Below, in pieces: positions 32,152 through 41,132 of a stretch of 51,284 nucleotides of DNA. The notes under the pieces are model-generated. The model worked only from the letters and a program-made list of their open reading frames with translations. It searched no databases and had not been told where the DNA came from. The position numbers and the translations under genes were made by a program. Origin of the DNA: WSZY01 sp964559845 (lineage in GTDB: Bacteria; Pseudomonadota; Zetaproteobacteria; Mariprofundales; Mariprofundaceae); contig CAZLJF010000010.1 in NCBI GenBank assembly GCA_964559845.1, forward strand, positions 1 through 51,284, given 5' to 3'. The first letter of the stretch is position 1. Each line of letters opens with the position of its first letter.

Positions 32152-35100
32152 TTATGGAGATGGCAGCAACTCGTCGAGAAAGGCAATGCAGGCTTTCAGT
32201 CGTTCCCGTTTGTTATCGGATTGATGCAGCAGCGTCAGGTTGCCATCCGGTGACAGGCGGTAGGCATGCGGCTCCTGCTGGACGCGCAGCAGCAGGGCAG
32301 CCGGATCAATCGGGGATTTTTCAGTGAAGGTGATGCGGATGCCGCTATCCGAGGAGTCCAGCCTGGAGATGAACATCCTGCGCGCCCGCCAGCGAATGCG
32401 TGCGGACTCCAGCGCAAACCTGGCCTCATCCGGCATCTTGCCGAAGCGATCTGTCATCTCCTCAAACAGCAGCATTACCTGCTCATCACTCTCCGCCCTG
32501 GCGATACGGCGATAGAGGCCAAGCCGTTCGCCCACCTGAGGAATATAATCCGGCGGCAGGATGGCATTGACTCCCATATGCAGGTCAACCGGTTGCTGGG
32601 GTATTGTCACCTCTCCTTTGGCCTCGCTTACCGCCTGTGTGAGCATCTCCAGATAGAGATCAAGCCCGATGGCATCAATCTGCCCGCTCTGTTCTGCTCC
32701 CAGCAGGTTGCCGGCGCCGCGAATCTCCATGTCCTGCCTTGCCAGCAGAAAACCGGCGCCCAGCTCGGTGTGCTCGGCAATGGCCTGCAGGCGTTCGCGT
32801 GCCTCCGTGGTCATCGCTCTTGCATCGGGAGTGAAGAGGTAGGCATAGGCCTGCTGATGGCTGCGCCCGACACGGCCGCGAATCTGGTGCAGCTGGGCAA
32901 GGCCGAGCAGGTCGGCGCGCTCAACCAGCAGCGTATTGGCATTGGGAACATCCAGGCCCGACTCGACAATGGTGGTGCAGACAAGGATATGCAGGCGGCC
33001 TTCATAAAAGGCCAGCATCTGCCGGTCCAGTTCGGCCGGACTCATCTGTCCGTGGGCAATGCCGATCTCCGCTTCGGGAATCTCCCGGCGCAGACGGTCG
33101 GCAATGCGGCCAATGCTCTTCACATGGTTGTGCAGGTAGTAAACCTGACCGCCGCGATAGAGTTCGCGCCGGATCGCTTCATTGGCAAGGTGCGGGTCAA
33201 AGCTGCTTACCATGGTGCGGATCGCTTCACGCTCAGCCGGCGGCGTGCTGATAATGGAGACGGCGCGCAGGCCGGAGAGGGTCTGGTGCAGGGTGCGCGG
33301 AATCGGCGTGGCGGTCAGGGTCAGCAGATCGACGTTTGCATGCAGCGATTTCAGCCTCTCCTTATGCTTCACACCAAATCGTTGCTCCTCATCGACAATA
33401 ACGAGGCCAAGATCGGCGAACCTGAACTGATCGGATAGCAGACGATGGGTGCCGACAATGATGCGTGTTTCACCGGACTTCAGTTCCCGTGCGATGCGCT
33501 CGCTCTCCTTCTTGCCCTGTAATCTTGAAAGCAGTTCGATTTTCAGGCCCGTACCGCTGAAACGCTCCGTGAAGCTGTTGTAGTGCTGATTGGCCAGCAC
33601 TGTCGTCGGGGCAAGGATGGCCACCTGTCTGCCGGACTCAGCCACAATAAATGCCGCCCGCATGGCCACCTCTGTCTTGCCGAAGCCGACATCGCCGCAG
33701 ATGACGCGGTCCATCGGTTTCTCACGTGCCAGGTCGGCGAGAATCTGGTCAATGGTGCTGATCTGGTCATCGGTCTCTTCAAAAGGAAAGCGGGCAGCAA
33801 ACTCCTCATAGGCGTCTTTGAGCATGCCTTCCAGATGGTAGGGCTCCCGTCTGCTCCTGGAGCGCATGGCATCAACATCAATCAGTTCATGCGCCATTGC
33901 CATCAGATCCCGTTTGACGCGCTCGCGGGTGCGTTTCCACCTCTCCGAACCGAGCCTGTTCAGTGCCGGCGTCTCATCGCCGGTATAGCGGTGCAGCCTG
34001 TCGAGCTCTTCGACCGGAAGATAGATGCTGGCATCACCGGCATATTCAATGTGCAGGAAGTCGGCCATGGCATCGCCGGAATCCATGCTGGTCAGCCCTT
34101 TGTAGCGGCCGATACCATGATCCTCGTGAACCACCGGATCGCCCGGTTTCAGCTCCTGCAGACTGGAGAAGAGATCAGCGCGGATGGCTGCCGGACTTTT
34201 GCCGCGCTTTCTCGGCAGCCGCTGGCCGAGCAGTTCCTGTCCGGTAAGGATCAGGATGTGCTGATCGTTTAGTGCAACGCCATGTTCAAGAAAGCCGATG
34301 GCCGTACTGACCGGCCTGTCCGGCATATCATGCAGACCGGAGCAGCGGGGAATCTCTGTGGTGATTTCAGCGAGACTCCCGCACATGCGTTCCTGCTGCC
34401 CTGGCCCGTGAGCCACCAGAAGAATGCGCCAGCCGTTCCGGATATGTTCGGCCAGGTGGTCGCGCATGGCATGCAGCGGCTGCGGTTGCTGCCGGAACTG
34501 CTGCAAACAGGGGGGCGGGGCGAGACTCTCTGCCCGTTCAGCCGGAGTGGCTACAATCGCGGTCTCTGTCGCATACAGCTCCTGCGGGCTGATGACCGGT
34601 TCGGCACTGCTTCTGACCATCTCAAACTGGGCGCGCACCTGTTCGGCAAAGGCGATACGCCTCTCTTCAATATCCGTTGTGCTGACAAGCGTGACGTTTT
34701 CAGGAAGAAAATCGGCAAGACGCGCTGTTTTGGCATAGGCAAGCGGCAGCAGCGATTCAATACCGGGGTGCGGACGCCCGGCCTGTGCCGCTATCAGCAT
34801 CGGATGTTTGCGCAGTTGCGGGAAGCGGGCACGAAAGGCGGCGGTAAATGTTTCACGGCCAGTCTGATCGAGAATGACTTCGCGTACAGGCACAGAGGTA
34901 AAGTGATCAAGATGTTCGCCGGAGCGCTGACTATCAACATCAAAGCGCCGGATGGATTCGATCTCATCACCAAACAGGTCAATCCGCAGCGGCGTCTCCT
35001 CGGTTGCCGGCCAGATATCCAGCAGCCCGCCGCGGACGGCAAATTCACCGGCAGCCAGCACCCGTTCGGCCGGTTGCATGCCGGCTTCGGTCAACCGGCT

Positions 35101-35538
35101 TTTAAGCAGGGCGACATCCAGTCTCTGGCCGATCTTCAGATTCCAGACATGGGCGGCGATACTTTCCGGCGGCGCGATGCGCTGCAGCCATGCAGGCAGC
35201 GCCGTCAGGAGAAGCCCCCTGGGGCAGGGCGTATTAAGAAGCCTGCTCAGGGTCGAGAAGCGTTCACCGACAATGGCGTGGTGCGGTGACACCCGGTCAT
35301 AGGGAAGCACCTCCCAGGCCGGATAACGCCATAATAGATCTGGCCTATCCTGAAGGAAAAAGGCGAGCTCTTCGGAGAGGGCCCGATAGCTGCGAAGATC
35401 CGGGCAGATATAGACACTAAGGGGGGCGGAGGGGCGGTCGGCACGGGCCATTTCGGCCAGTTGCAGCGCCAGTCCGCTATATAGTGCGGGTTGAGGTGAA
35501 GTTTCTGGTTTGGCTACGATATTCATCGGGCGAGGCAT
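32152..35538 (-). CDS. mfd: Transcription-repair coupling factor
   Basis: An 1128-residue Mfd. Domains in order: UvrB-like N-terminal region (about 1-330), RNA polymerase-interacting CarD-like domain (GDPVVHEDHGIGRYKGL), superfamily 2 translocase with Walker A GDVGFGKTEVAMRAAF and the DEEQ box VIVDEEQRFG, second RecA-like domain with ESGLDVPNANTLL and QIRGRVGRS, and the TRCF C-terminal domain. It removes RNA polymerase stalled at lesions and recruits UvrA. An alternative start 4 codons in (35526) is equally possible; neither has a strong ribosome-binding site. Confidence 0.96.
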   Translation of the reverse strand: MPRPMNIVAKPETSPQPALYSGLALQLAEMARADRPSAPLSVYICPDLRSYRALSEELAFFLQDRPDLLWRYPAWEVLPYDRVSPHHAIVGERFSTLSRLLNTPCPRGLLLTALPAWLQRIAPPESIAAHVWNLKIGQRLDVALLKSRLTEAGMQPAERVLAAGEFAVRGGLLDIWPATEETPLRIDLFGDEIESIRRFDVDSQRSGEHLDHFTSVPVREVILDQTGRETFTAAFRARFPQLRKHPMLIAAQAGRPHPGIESLLPLAYAKTARLADFLPENVTLVSTTDIEERRIAFAEQVRAQFEMVRSSAEPVISPQELYATETAIVATPAERAESLAPPPCLQQFRQQPQPLHAMRDHLAEHIRNGWRILLVAHGPGQQERMCGSLAEITTEIPRCSGLHDMPDRPVSTAIGFLEHGVALNDQHILILTGQELLGQRLPRKRGKSPAAIRADLFSSLQELKPGDPVVHEDHGIGRYKGLTSMDSGDAMADFLHIEYAGDASIYLPVEELDRLHRYTGDETPALNRLGSERWKRTRERVKRDLMAMAHELIDVDAMRSRSRREPYHLEGMLKDAYEEFAARFPFEETDDQISTIDQILADLAREKPMDRVICGDVGFGKTEVAMRAAFIVAESGRQVAILAPTTVLANQHYNSFTERFSGTGLKIELLSRLQGKKESERIARELKSGETRIIVGTHRLLSDQFRFADLGLVIVDEEQRFGVKHKERLKSLHANVDLLTLTATPIPRTLHQTLSGLRAVSIISTPPAEREAIRTMVSSFDPHLANEAIRRELYRGGQVYYLHNHVKSIGRIADRLRREIPEAEIGIAHGQMSPAELDRQMLAFYEGRLHILVCTTIVESGLDVPNANTLLVERADLLGLAQLHQIRGRVGRSHQQAYAYLFTPDARAMTTEARERLQAIAEHTELGAGFLLARQDMEIRGAGNLLGAEQSGQIDAIGLDLYLEMLTQAVSEAKGEVTIPQQPVDLHMGVNAILPPDYIPQVGERLGLYRRIARAESDEQVMLLFEEMTDRFGKMPDEARFALESARIRWRARRMFISRLDSSDSGIRITFTEKSPIDPAALLLRVQQEPHAYRLSPDGNLTLLHQSDNKRERLKACIAFLDELLPSP

Positions 35539-35700
35539 TCTGCCGGAAGAGGAAATGATCCTCCACCAGAGGATGTGCGATCATCTAAAATAATTATGCG
35601 GGTTTGCCGAAAGCCGGATAAAGATGGAGTGGTGCGTGTGAAATATTTTACCGGAGTTAATGTGTGACGGCCATAACATGGCGGCCTGCTGGAGGTTGCC

Positions 35701-36366
35701 GTGCGAGAAGATGAGTCGTGTTATTTTGTGAAGGAGGACTTTCCCGGTGCTGATGAAGTCCGTGCTGAGAGAGGGGCGTTTTTACTGATGGAAGGCGATT
35801 CGTCCGATCAGGGAGGCTATCTGCTGCTTGAAGGAGAAGTTGAAGTGTTTGTCGCTGATGTGGATGGCGGAGAAACACTGTTGTTTACGCTGGGACCCGG
35901 TCAGTTGATTGGAGAAATGGGGCTGATGGGGGTTGAAGAGCGTATGGCATGTGTGCGTTGTCTGACACCTGTCCGTTTGTTGCGGCTTTCACAACAGCTT
36001 TGGAAGCAGAAAATGCAGAGTGAGGCTTTCCTGAGAAAACTTCTGGACTCGATGGTTCTTCGTTTTTCAGCAACCCAGAGCGTCGTACAGCGTCTCGGCC
36101 AGTCTCAGGCGCTACATCGTCTTGGCGTCTATATGCTTGGCCGCAGTGAATGGGCGGATGCTCAGGGCGATATGGTCAGTATTGAGTTGCCAACCCATGC
36201 CAATCTGGCGCGAATGCTCAACTGTACCCGCGAGCATGTGACCAAGTTGATGAAACGCTTTACCCAGGCCGGCGCTGTTACTGCAAGTGGCGATGGTCGG
36301 ATGGTTAAGCTGTCGAGATCGAAAATATCCGCTCTTCTGACTTTGAACAAGGGCGCTTCCCGTTAA
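35701..36366 (+). CDS. Crp/Fnr-family transcriptional regulator
   Basis: A 221-residue protein with a cNMP-binding-type beta-roll (about 15-125, with GQLIGEMGLMG) and a C-terminal winged helix-turn-helix (HANLARMLNCTREHVTKLMK). No N-terminal cysteine cluster of the FNR type is present; the scattered Cys residues (7, 84, 87) do not form that motif. The ligand is unknown. The GTG start has GGAGG five bases upstream. It is divergent from mfd and 48 bp upstream of a second cNMP-binding gene. Confidence 0.88.
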   Translation: MREDESCYFVKEDFPGADEVRAERGAFLLMEGDSSDQGGYLLLEGEVEVFVADVDGGETLLFTLGPGQLIGEMGLMGVEERMACVRCLTPVRLLRLSQQLWKQKMQSEAFLRKLLDSMVLRFSATQSVVQRLGQSQALHRLGVYMLGRSEWADAQGDMVSIELPTHANLARMLNCTREHVTKLMKRFTQAGAVTASGDGRMVKLSRSKISALLTLNKGASR

Positions 36367-36414
36367 ACGCAGGATTTCCTAATCTTTCCCATGTATATCA
36401 AGGGAGCAGAACTT

Positions 36415-37188
36415 ATGCCGATAAAAGAAGAGCTGAAGCTACTTTCCAAACATGTGATGGACGCATTCATGCAGTGTGGAAGGAAAGCAACCTATCATGC
36501 CGGTGAATGGCTTCCTGATGCTGCTTCCGGGTTTATCGGCATGCGGCTTATCAAGGATGGCGCGGTTTCGGTATTTGCAATACAGAATGGAGAGAAAGTT
36601 GAGCTGTGCCGCAGTGGCAAAGATGAGTTTCTCGGTGTTCGTAGTATGTTTAGTCCGGAGAGCCAGCCCGTTATTGCCTGGCGTGCCGAAGGCGAGGTGG
36701 CTTGCCTGGAATTTGAGCAGGACGATATTTTGCCGTTGCTTCAGGGAGTGGACGGATTTGAATTACGGCATCTTCTGGAGAAGGCGGCCCGGGAACGGGA
36801 CTATGATGTGTTGATGACATTGCATCCGCTTTTCCGCTGTTTGCCGCGCCGGGAGCGGAAAAAACTGCTGGCTGCGGCACATCCGATAGCGTTGCTTCCT
36901 GATGAGGCACTGCTCCGGCAGAATATTGAAAATGATGCGCTTTATCTTATTTCGCGCGGCTGTGTCGAGGTAAGCAGGGACGGAGAGTTCCTTGCCCGTC
37001 GGGAGACGGGTGATGTTATCGGGGAGATCTCCGTGTTCGGAGCTTCCGAAATGGCAACGGCCGATGTGATTTCCTGCGGGTGGTGTGAAGTGCTTGTTTT
37101 TCCGGGAACTCTTGTTCGGGATTATTGCCGAGCCCATGCAGAGTTTGAGCAGGAACTGATGCAGTTGCAGGCAGATATCAGGGCATAG
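36415..37188 (+). CDS. Tandem cyclic-nucleotide-binding domain protein without DNA-binding domain
   Basis: A 257-residue protein with two cNMP-fold domains, about 15-125 (weak, with GVRSMFSPESQ in the phosphate-loop position) and about 145-250 (stronger, with GDVIGEISVFG). No helix-turn-helix, kinase or membrane segment was seen. The gene follows the Crp/Fnr gene closely and may be co-transcribed, suggesting a partner or modulator. Start at 36415 chosen because AGGGAG is 8 nt upstream; an ATG at 36391 would add eight residues. A terminator-like hairpin follows at 37336. Confidence 0.8.
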   Translation: MPIKEELKLLSKHVMDAFMQCGRKATYHAGEWLPDAASGFIGMRLIKDGAVSVFAIQNGEKVELCRSGKDEFLGVRSMFSPESQPVIAWRAEGEVACLEFEQDDILPLLQGVDGFELRHLLEKAARERDYDVLMTLHPLFRCLPRRERKKLLAAAHPIALLPDEALLRQNIENDALYLISRGCVEVSRDGEFLARRETGDVIGEISVFGASEMATADVISCGWCEVLVFPGTLVRDYCRAHAEFEQELMQLQADIRA

Positions 37189-37410
37189 ATCTGGCCGGCG
37201 GCATGCCGTCTGCAGGGTAAGTGCCATGATGGTGTCATTTTCTCTCTGCTCATAAAATCAAGTGCTGTGCGCATAGCTTTGGCGGCTTGTCCATGATCTG
37301 TAAGGGAGTTCTGACTTTTCCGGAGCTTCCCTAATAGCGTTAAAACGCTGATTTTTTTCAAATTGTTGTTTAGGCTTGCGTTGTATTCCGAATGAGGAGG
37401 GGCTAACAGC
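37189..37410. other. Leader/spacer upstream of mgtE
   Basis: No gene was seen. It contains an imperfect hairpin (agggag/cttccct, about 37301-37331) followed by the terminator-like hairpin at 37336-37358. I could not recognise the M-box or another known magnesium riboswitch. Confidence 0.5.
37336..37358 (+). terminator. Terminator-like hairpin 53 nt before mgtE
   Basis: AGCGT-TAAA-ACGCT stem-loop followed by GATTTTTTT. The stem is only five to six bp but the U-run is good. It could end the upstream cNMP operon or act as an attenuator in an mgtE leader. Confidence 0.6.
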
Positions 37411-38772
37411 GTGCAATCCCCAGACGACAAAACCGATCAACTCGGCTTTCAGGAGGCTCTGGAGCTGGCCCGGGAGAATTCGCCTGTTTTGTCAGAAAAG
37501 CTTGCCGGCCTGCATTGTGCAGAACTTTCTGAATTGCTGCTTGCCTGTCGTGATGACCATCAGCGTCAGATGCTGATCCCGTTTATTCCCGAGAATCTTC
37601 TGGGTGATACGTTGCTGGAACTGCCGGAAGGGATGCAGGAGGGCCTGCTTGCCAAGTTTGCCCCCAGTGCGATCGGTGAAGTGGTCGAACATCTGGAGTC
37701 GGATGAAGCCACCGATATTTTGCAGGCGGTTGACAAAGAGATCGCCGATGAGGTGATTGAGCGTCTCCACCCTGAAGAGCGGCGTGAAATCGAGCCACTG
37801 ATGGCGCATGATGAGGAGTCTGCCGGCGGCTTGATGCAGGCGGAGCTGTTCAAGGTTCGTAGTGACTGGAAGGTTGAAAAAGTTCTCAATGTACTTCGTC
37901 GCTGGGGTGAAGAGATTGAAAATCTCAATTATGTCTATGTTGTTGATTCTGATGACCGGCTGATCGGTGTTGTGTCACTGCATGCGCTTCTCTTTTGTGA
38001 AGTTGAAACACAAATTCTTGATGTGGCCGATGCCTCTTTTCCGAGAGCCATGGCAGGGCAGGACCAGGAAGAGGTTGCACGTATTTTTGAAAAATATGAT
38101 GTGCTGGCCCTTCCCGTTGTTGATGAGAATGGCGTGCTGATCGGACGCATTACCGCAGACGATATTCTTGATGTGGTTCAGGAAGAGGCAACGGAAGATA
38201 TGTATCGTCTGGCAGCCCTGTCAGATCAGGATGATCTTTCGGAGCCTGTTGCGATTACAGCCTGGCGCCGGGGCGTCTGGCTGGCGGTGAATCTCTGTAC
38301 AGCTATCCTGGCATCGGCTGTGATTGCCCAGTTTGAGGCAACCATTGCCCAGATTGTTGCACTGGCTATTCTGATGCCGATTGTTGCCAGCATGGGCGGC
38401 ATCGCCGGAACCCAGACGCTGACGATTATTGTGCGTGGTATCGCACTGGGGCGTGTAACTTTTGCAAATGCCAGGCGGGCGCTGCTTAAAGAAGCCTCCG
38501 TGGCAGTGGTGACAGGCCTGAGTTTTGCCATATTAATGGGGGTTGTGGCCTCGCTCTGGTTTCCACAACTTGGCGCCAAACTCGGTATCGTGATTGCACT
38601 GGCCATGCTGATTAATCTCTGTGCTGCCGGCCTTGCCGGCGCCCTGATTCCACTGACGCTGCAGCGGATCAATATTGATCCGGCGCTGGCATCCGGAACT
38701 ATCCTGACCACAGTAACGGATGTGGTTGGTTTTTTGTCATTTCTGGGTCTGGCAACTATTTTTCTTCTGTAA
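37411..38772 (+). CDS. mgtE: Magnesium transporter MgtE
   Basis: A 453-residue transporter: an N-terminal MgtE_N helical domain (about 30-140), two CBS domains (about 145-270, with HDEESAGGLMQ at the junction), and about five membrane helices in the C-terminal 170 residues, including MPIVASMGGIAGTQTLTIIVRG in the pore region (quoted in part). The cytosolic domains sense Mg2+ and close the channel when it is plentiful. The GTG start has GAGGAGGGG upstream at 8 nt. Confidence 0.94.
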   Translation: MQSPDDKTDQLGFQEALELARENSPVLSEKLAGLHCAELSELLLACRDDHQRQMLIPFIPENLLGDTLLELPEGMQEGLLAKFAPSAIGEVVEHLESDEATDILQAVDKEIADEVIERLHPEERREIEPLMAHDEESAGGLMQAELFKVRSDWKVEKVLNVLRRWGEEIENLNYVYVVDSDDRLIGVVSLHALLFCEVETQILDVADASFPRAMAGQDQEEVARIFEKYDVLALPVVDENGVLIGRITADDILDVVQEEATEDMYRLAALSDQDDLSEPVAITAWRRGVWLAVNLCTAILASAVIAQFEATIAQIVALAILMPIVASMGGIAGTQTLTIIVRGIALGRVTFANARRALLKEASVAVVTGLSFAILMGVVASLWFPQLGAKLGIVIALAMLINLCAAGLAGALIPLTLQRINIDPALASGTILTTVTDVVGFLSFLGLATIFLL

Positions 38773-38892
38773 ATCGAAAAAATAAAGAAACCGGGTAAAA
38801 AAGCGCGATCTGTAGTATCTCTGAGTGTAAAAATCCGATTGCTTCGTTTGCAATCCGGGCTAGCCTGCGCCTTATAGTTCAAGGAGATGTTC

Positions 38893-39828
38893 ATGTCGGA
38901 TCTGCAACACCACCGTTTGATTATTTTGGGCTCGGGGCCTGCCGGTTATACGGCGGCGATTTATGCTGCACGCGCCAATCTGAATCCTGTTGTCATTCAG
39001 GGCATTCAGCCCGGCGGCCAGCTGACCACAACCACCGATGTGGATAACTATCCCGGCTATAAGGACGGGGTGCAGGGGCCTGAGATGATGGCTGATTTTC
39101 AGGCCCAGGCCGAGCGTTTTGGCACGGAAATCATCTGGGATCATATCAATGAGGTGGATTTCTCCTCCCGGCCCTACCGCCTGAAGGGCGACGAGGGCGA
39201 ATACAGCTGTGATGCGCTGATTATTTCGACAGGTGCATCTGCCAAATATCTCGGCCTGCCATCCGAGGAGGCCTTCTCCGGTCGCGGTGTTTCGGCATGT
39301 GCGACCTGTGACGGTTTCTTCTATCGTGATCAGGAGGTGGCCGTAATTGGCGGCGGTGATACGGCTGTTGAAGAGGCTCTCTATCTCTCCCATATCTGTA
39401 AGAAGGTAACGCTGGTTCACCGGAGGGATGAGTTGCGTGCTGAAAAGATTATGCAGAAGAAGCTGTTTGCGGCTGAAAATGTTGAGATTGTGTGGAACAG
39501 CGTGCTGGATGAGGTGCTGGGTGATGACAGTGGTGTGACCGGCATACGTCTGAAGTCCACCATTGATGATTCAACAAGAGAGCTGGATGTGCATGGGGTT
39601 TTCATTGCCATTGGTCATAAACCGAACACCGATTTCCTTGGCGATGCCATTGAGAAGGATGAGTCCGGCTATATCATTACCAAAGGCAAAGGAACCGAGA
39701 CTTCCGTCGAAGGCGTGTTTGCCGCAGGAGATGTGGCTGATCCCGTTTACCGTCAGGCGGTCACCTCTGCAGGATCCGGCTGCATGGCTGCACTGGATGC
39801 CGAGCGCTGGTTGTCTATCCAGGAGTAG
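38893..39828 (+). CDS. trxB: Thioredoxin reductase
   Basis: A 311-residue flavoenzyme. FAD motif LIILGSGPAGYTAA, redox-active CATC (Cys136, Cys139), NADP motif VIGGGDTAVEEA, and C-terminal FAD motif GVFAAGDVAD. It passes electrons from NADPH to thioredoxin. The ATG at 38893 is six bases after AAGGAG; an ATG at 38887 abuts that sequence and is unlikely. A small hairpin lies in the 120-bp upstream spacer. Confidence 0.96.
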   Translation: MSDLQHHRLIILGSGPAGYTAAIYAARANLNPVVIQGIQPGGQLTTTTDVDNYPGYKDGVQGPEMMADFQAQAERFGTEIIWDHINEVDFSSRPYRLKGDEGEYSCDALIISTGASAKYLGLPSEEAFSGRGVSACATCDGFFYRDQEVAVIGGGDTAVEEALYLSHICKKVTLVHRRDELRAEKIMQKKLFAAENVEIVWNSVLDEVLGDDSGVTGIRLKSTIDDSTRELDVHGVFIAIGHKPNTDFLGDAIEKDESGYIITKGKGTETSVEGVFAAGDVADPVYRQAVTSAGSGCMAALDAERWLSIQE

Positions 39829-39850
39829 ACTGGTGTTTCGGACGGAGCAA

Positions 39851-40011
39851 TAGGGCCTAACTCAGGGCTGCAACCCGGTTGCGTCCCGAATGAGGCTATC
39901 CGGCGTTGCTCGTCGGTCATTCGGAACCACCAATCTCCCACCTCGCGCCTTGATTAATCTCATTCGGGGCAGCACCGCCAACACCGCAATTAGTAATGTT
40001 AACAGGCCCTA
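39851..40011. mobile_element. MITE-like 161-bp structured element with TA ends
   Basis: The ends are TAGGGCCTAAC (left) and, inverted, TAGGGCCTGTTAAC (right), giving terminal inverted repeats of eight perfect bases plus three more after a bulge. Each end carries TA, as in TA-target elements. Inside, gctgc-cccgaatgag (39867-39871 and 39885-39894) pairs with ctcattcggg-gcagc (39959-39973). A second partner tcattcgg (39917-39924) competes with it. No coding sequence. It fills the space between the convergent trxB and ychF genes, and its right edge forms the ychF TAG stop. Confidence 0.6.
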
Positions 40012-41103
40012 AACATTAAATCGGAAATGCATGATATCGCCATCCCTGACGATATAATCCTTGCCTTCCAGGCGCATCTTGCCTGCCTCCTTGGCTCTGG
40101 CTTCGCCACCGAACTCCACGAAATCACTGTAGGAGATGGTTTCTGCCCGGATAAAGCCTTTTTCGAAGTCGGTATGGATGACGCCGGCAGCTTGAGGGGC
40201 TGTATCACCTTTGTGGATCGTCCAGGCACGCACCTCCTTGACACCGGCTGTGAAATAGGTGATCAGATCCAGCAATGCATAGGCTTCACGGATAACGGTA
40301 TTCAGTCCCGGCTCGGAGAGGCCGAGATCCGCCAGGAACTCGGCCCTGGACTCCTCATCCATCTCAACCAGTTCCGATTCGATCTGGGCGGAGACCACAG
40401 CAACACGTGCATCTTCACCGGCAGCATATTCACGTACCTGGTCAACAAATATGTTGCCATCCGGCAGTGAACCATCATCGACATTGGCAACATAGAGTAC
40501 CGGCTTGCCGGTAAGCAGGCATAGCTCCCTGATCTGTTCCTGCTCATCCTCAGAGAGACCCTGACGCCGGACGGTAATGCCATCTTCCAGTTTTGACAGG
40601 ATGTTTGTAAAGAGTTCCAGCTGTGCCTTTGCATCCTTATCGCCTGTACGGGCAAGTTTCTCTACACGGAGCACTGATTTCTGGAGCGTCTCCATATCCT
40701 TGAGCATCAGCTCGGTATCAATTGTTTCGATATCGGAGAGCGGATGAACCTTTCCGGATACATGCGTAACATTGTCATCTTCAAAACAGCGCACGACATG
40801 GGCGATGGCGGCGCATTCACGGATATTGGCCAGAAACTTGTTTCCAAGCCCTTCGCCACTGGCGGCTCCGGCAACAAGACCTGCAATATCGACAAACTCG
40901 ACAACAGCGGCCTGCACCGCCTGCGGCTTGACGATATCGATCAATGCCTGCATGCGATCATCGGGAACAGGCACAATGCCGACATTGGGATCAATCGTAC
41001 AGAATGGGTAGTTGGCAGCTTCCGCGCCACCACCGTTCAGGGCATTAAAGAGTGTGGATTTTCCCACGTTGGGAAGCCCGACGATTCCGATACTAAGTGC
41101 CAT
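40009..41103 (-). CDS. ychF: Ribosome-binding ATPase YchF
   Basis: A 364-residue Obg-family P-loop protein. G1 is GLPNVGKSTLFNAL, G3 is DIAGLVAGA, the NxxE specificity motif is the YVANVDD region, and a TGS domain forms the C-terminus, ending MHFRFNV as in E. coli. The length matches the family (363-364), so the protein is intact even though its TAG stop (40009-40011) is the outermost sequence of the neighbouring repeat element. Last gene of the prs-rplY-pth-ychF run. Confidence 0.95.
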   Translation of the reverse strand: MALSIGIVGLPNVGKSTLFNALNGGGAEAANYPFCTIDPNVGIVPVPDDRMQALIDIVKPQAVQAAVVEFVDIAGLVAGAASGEGLGNKFLANIRECAAIAHVVRCFEDDNVTHVSGKVHPLSDIETIDTELMLKDMETLQKSVLRVEKLARTGDKDAKAQLELFTNILSKLEDGITVRRQGLSEDEQEQIRELCLLTGKPVLYVANVDDGSLPDGNIFVDQVREYAAGEDARVAVVSAQIESELVEMDEESRAEFLADLGLSEPGLNTVIREAYALLDLITYFTAGVKEVRAWTIHKGDTAPQAAGVIHTDFEKGFIRAETISYSDFVEFGGEARAKEAGKMRLEGKDYIVRDGDIMHFRFNV

Positions 41104-41132
41104 ATATCACCTCTTCTTTGTGACTCTGTGGT

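Noticed and set aside
32266..33438. 390-codon plus-strand frame opposite mfd (also one at 34282-35289)
   Set aside because: Antisense to a confidently identified Mfd; no ribosome-binding site or domain.
37189..37410. M-box magnesium riboswitch upstream of mgtE
   Set aside because: The region is short and I could not lay out the conserved M-box core.
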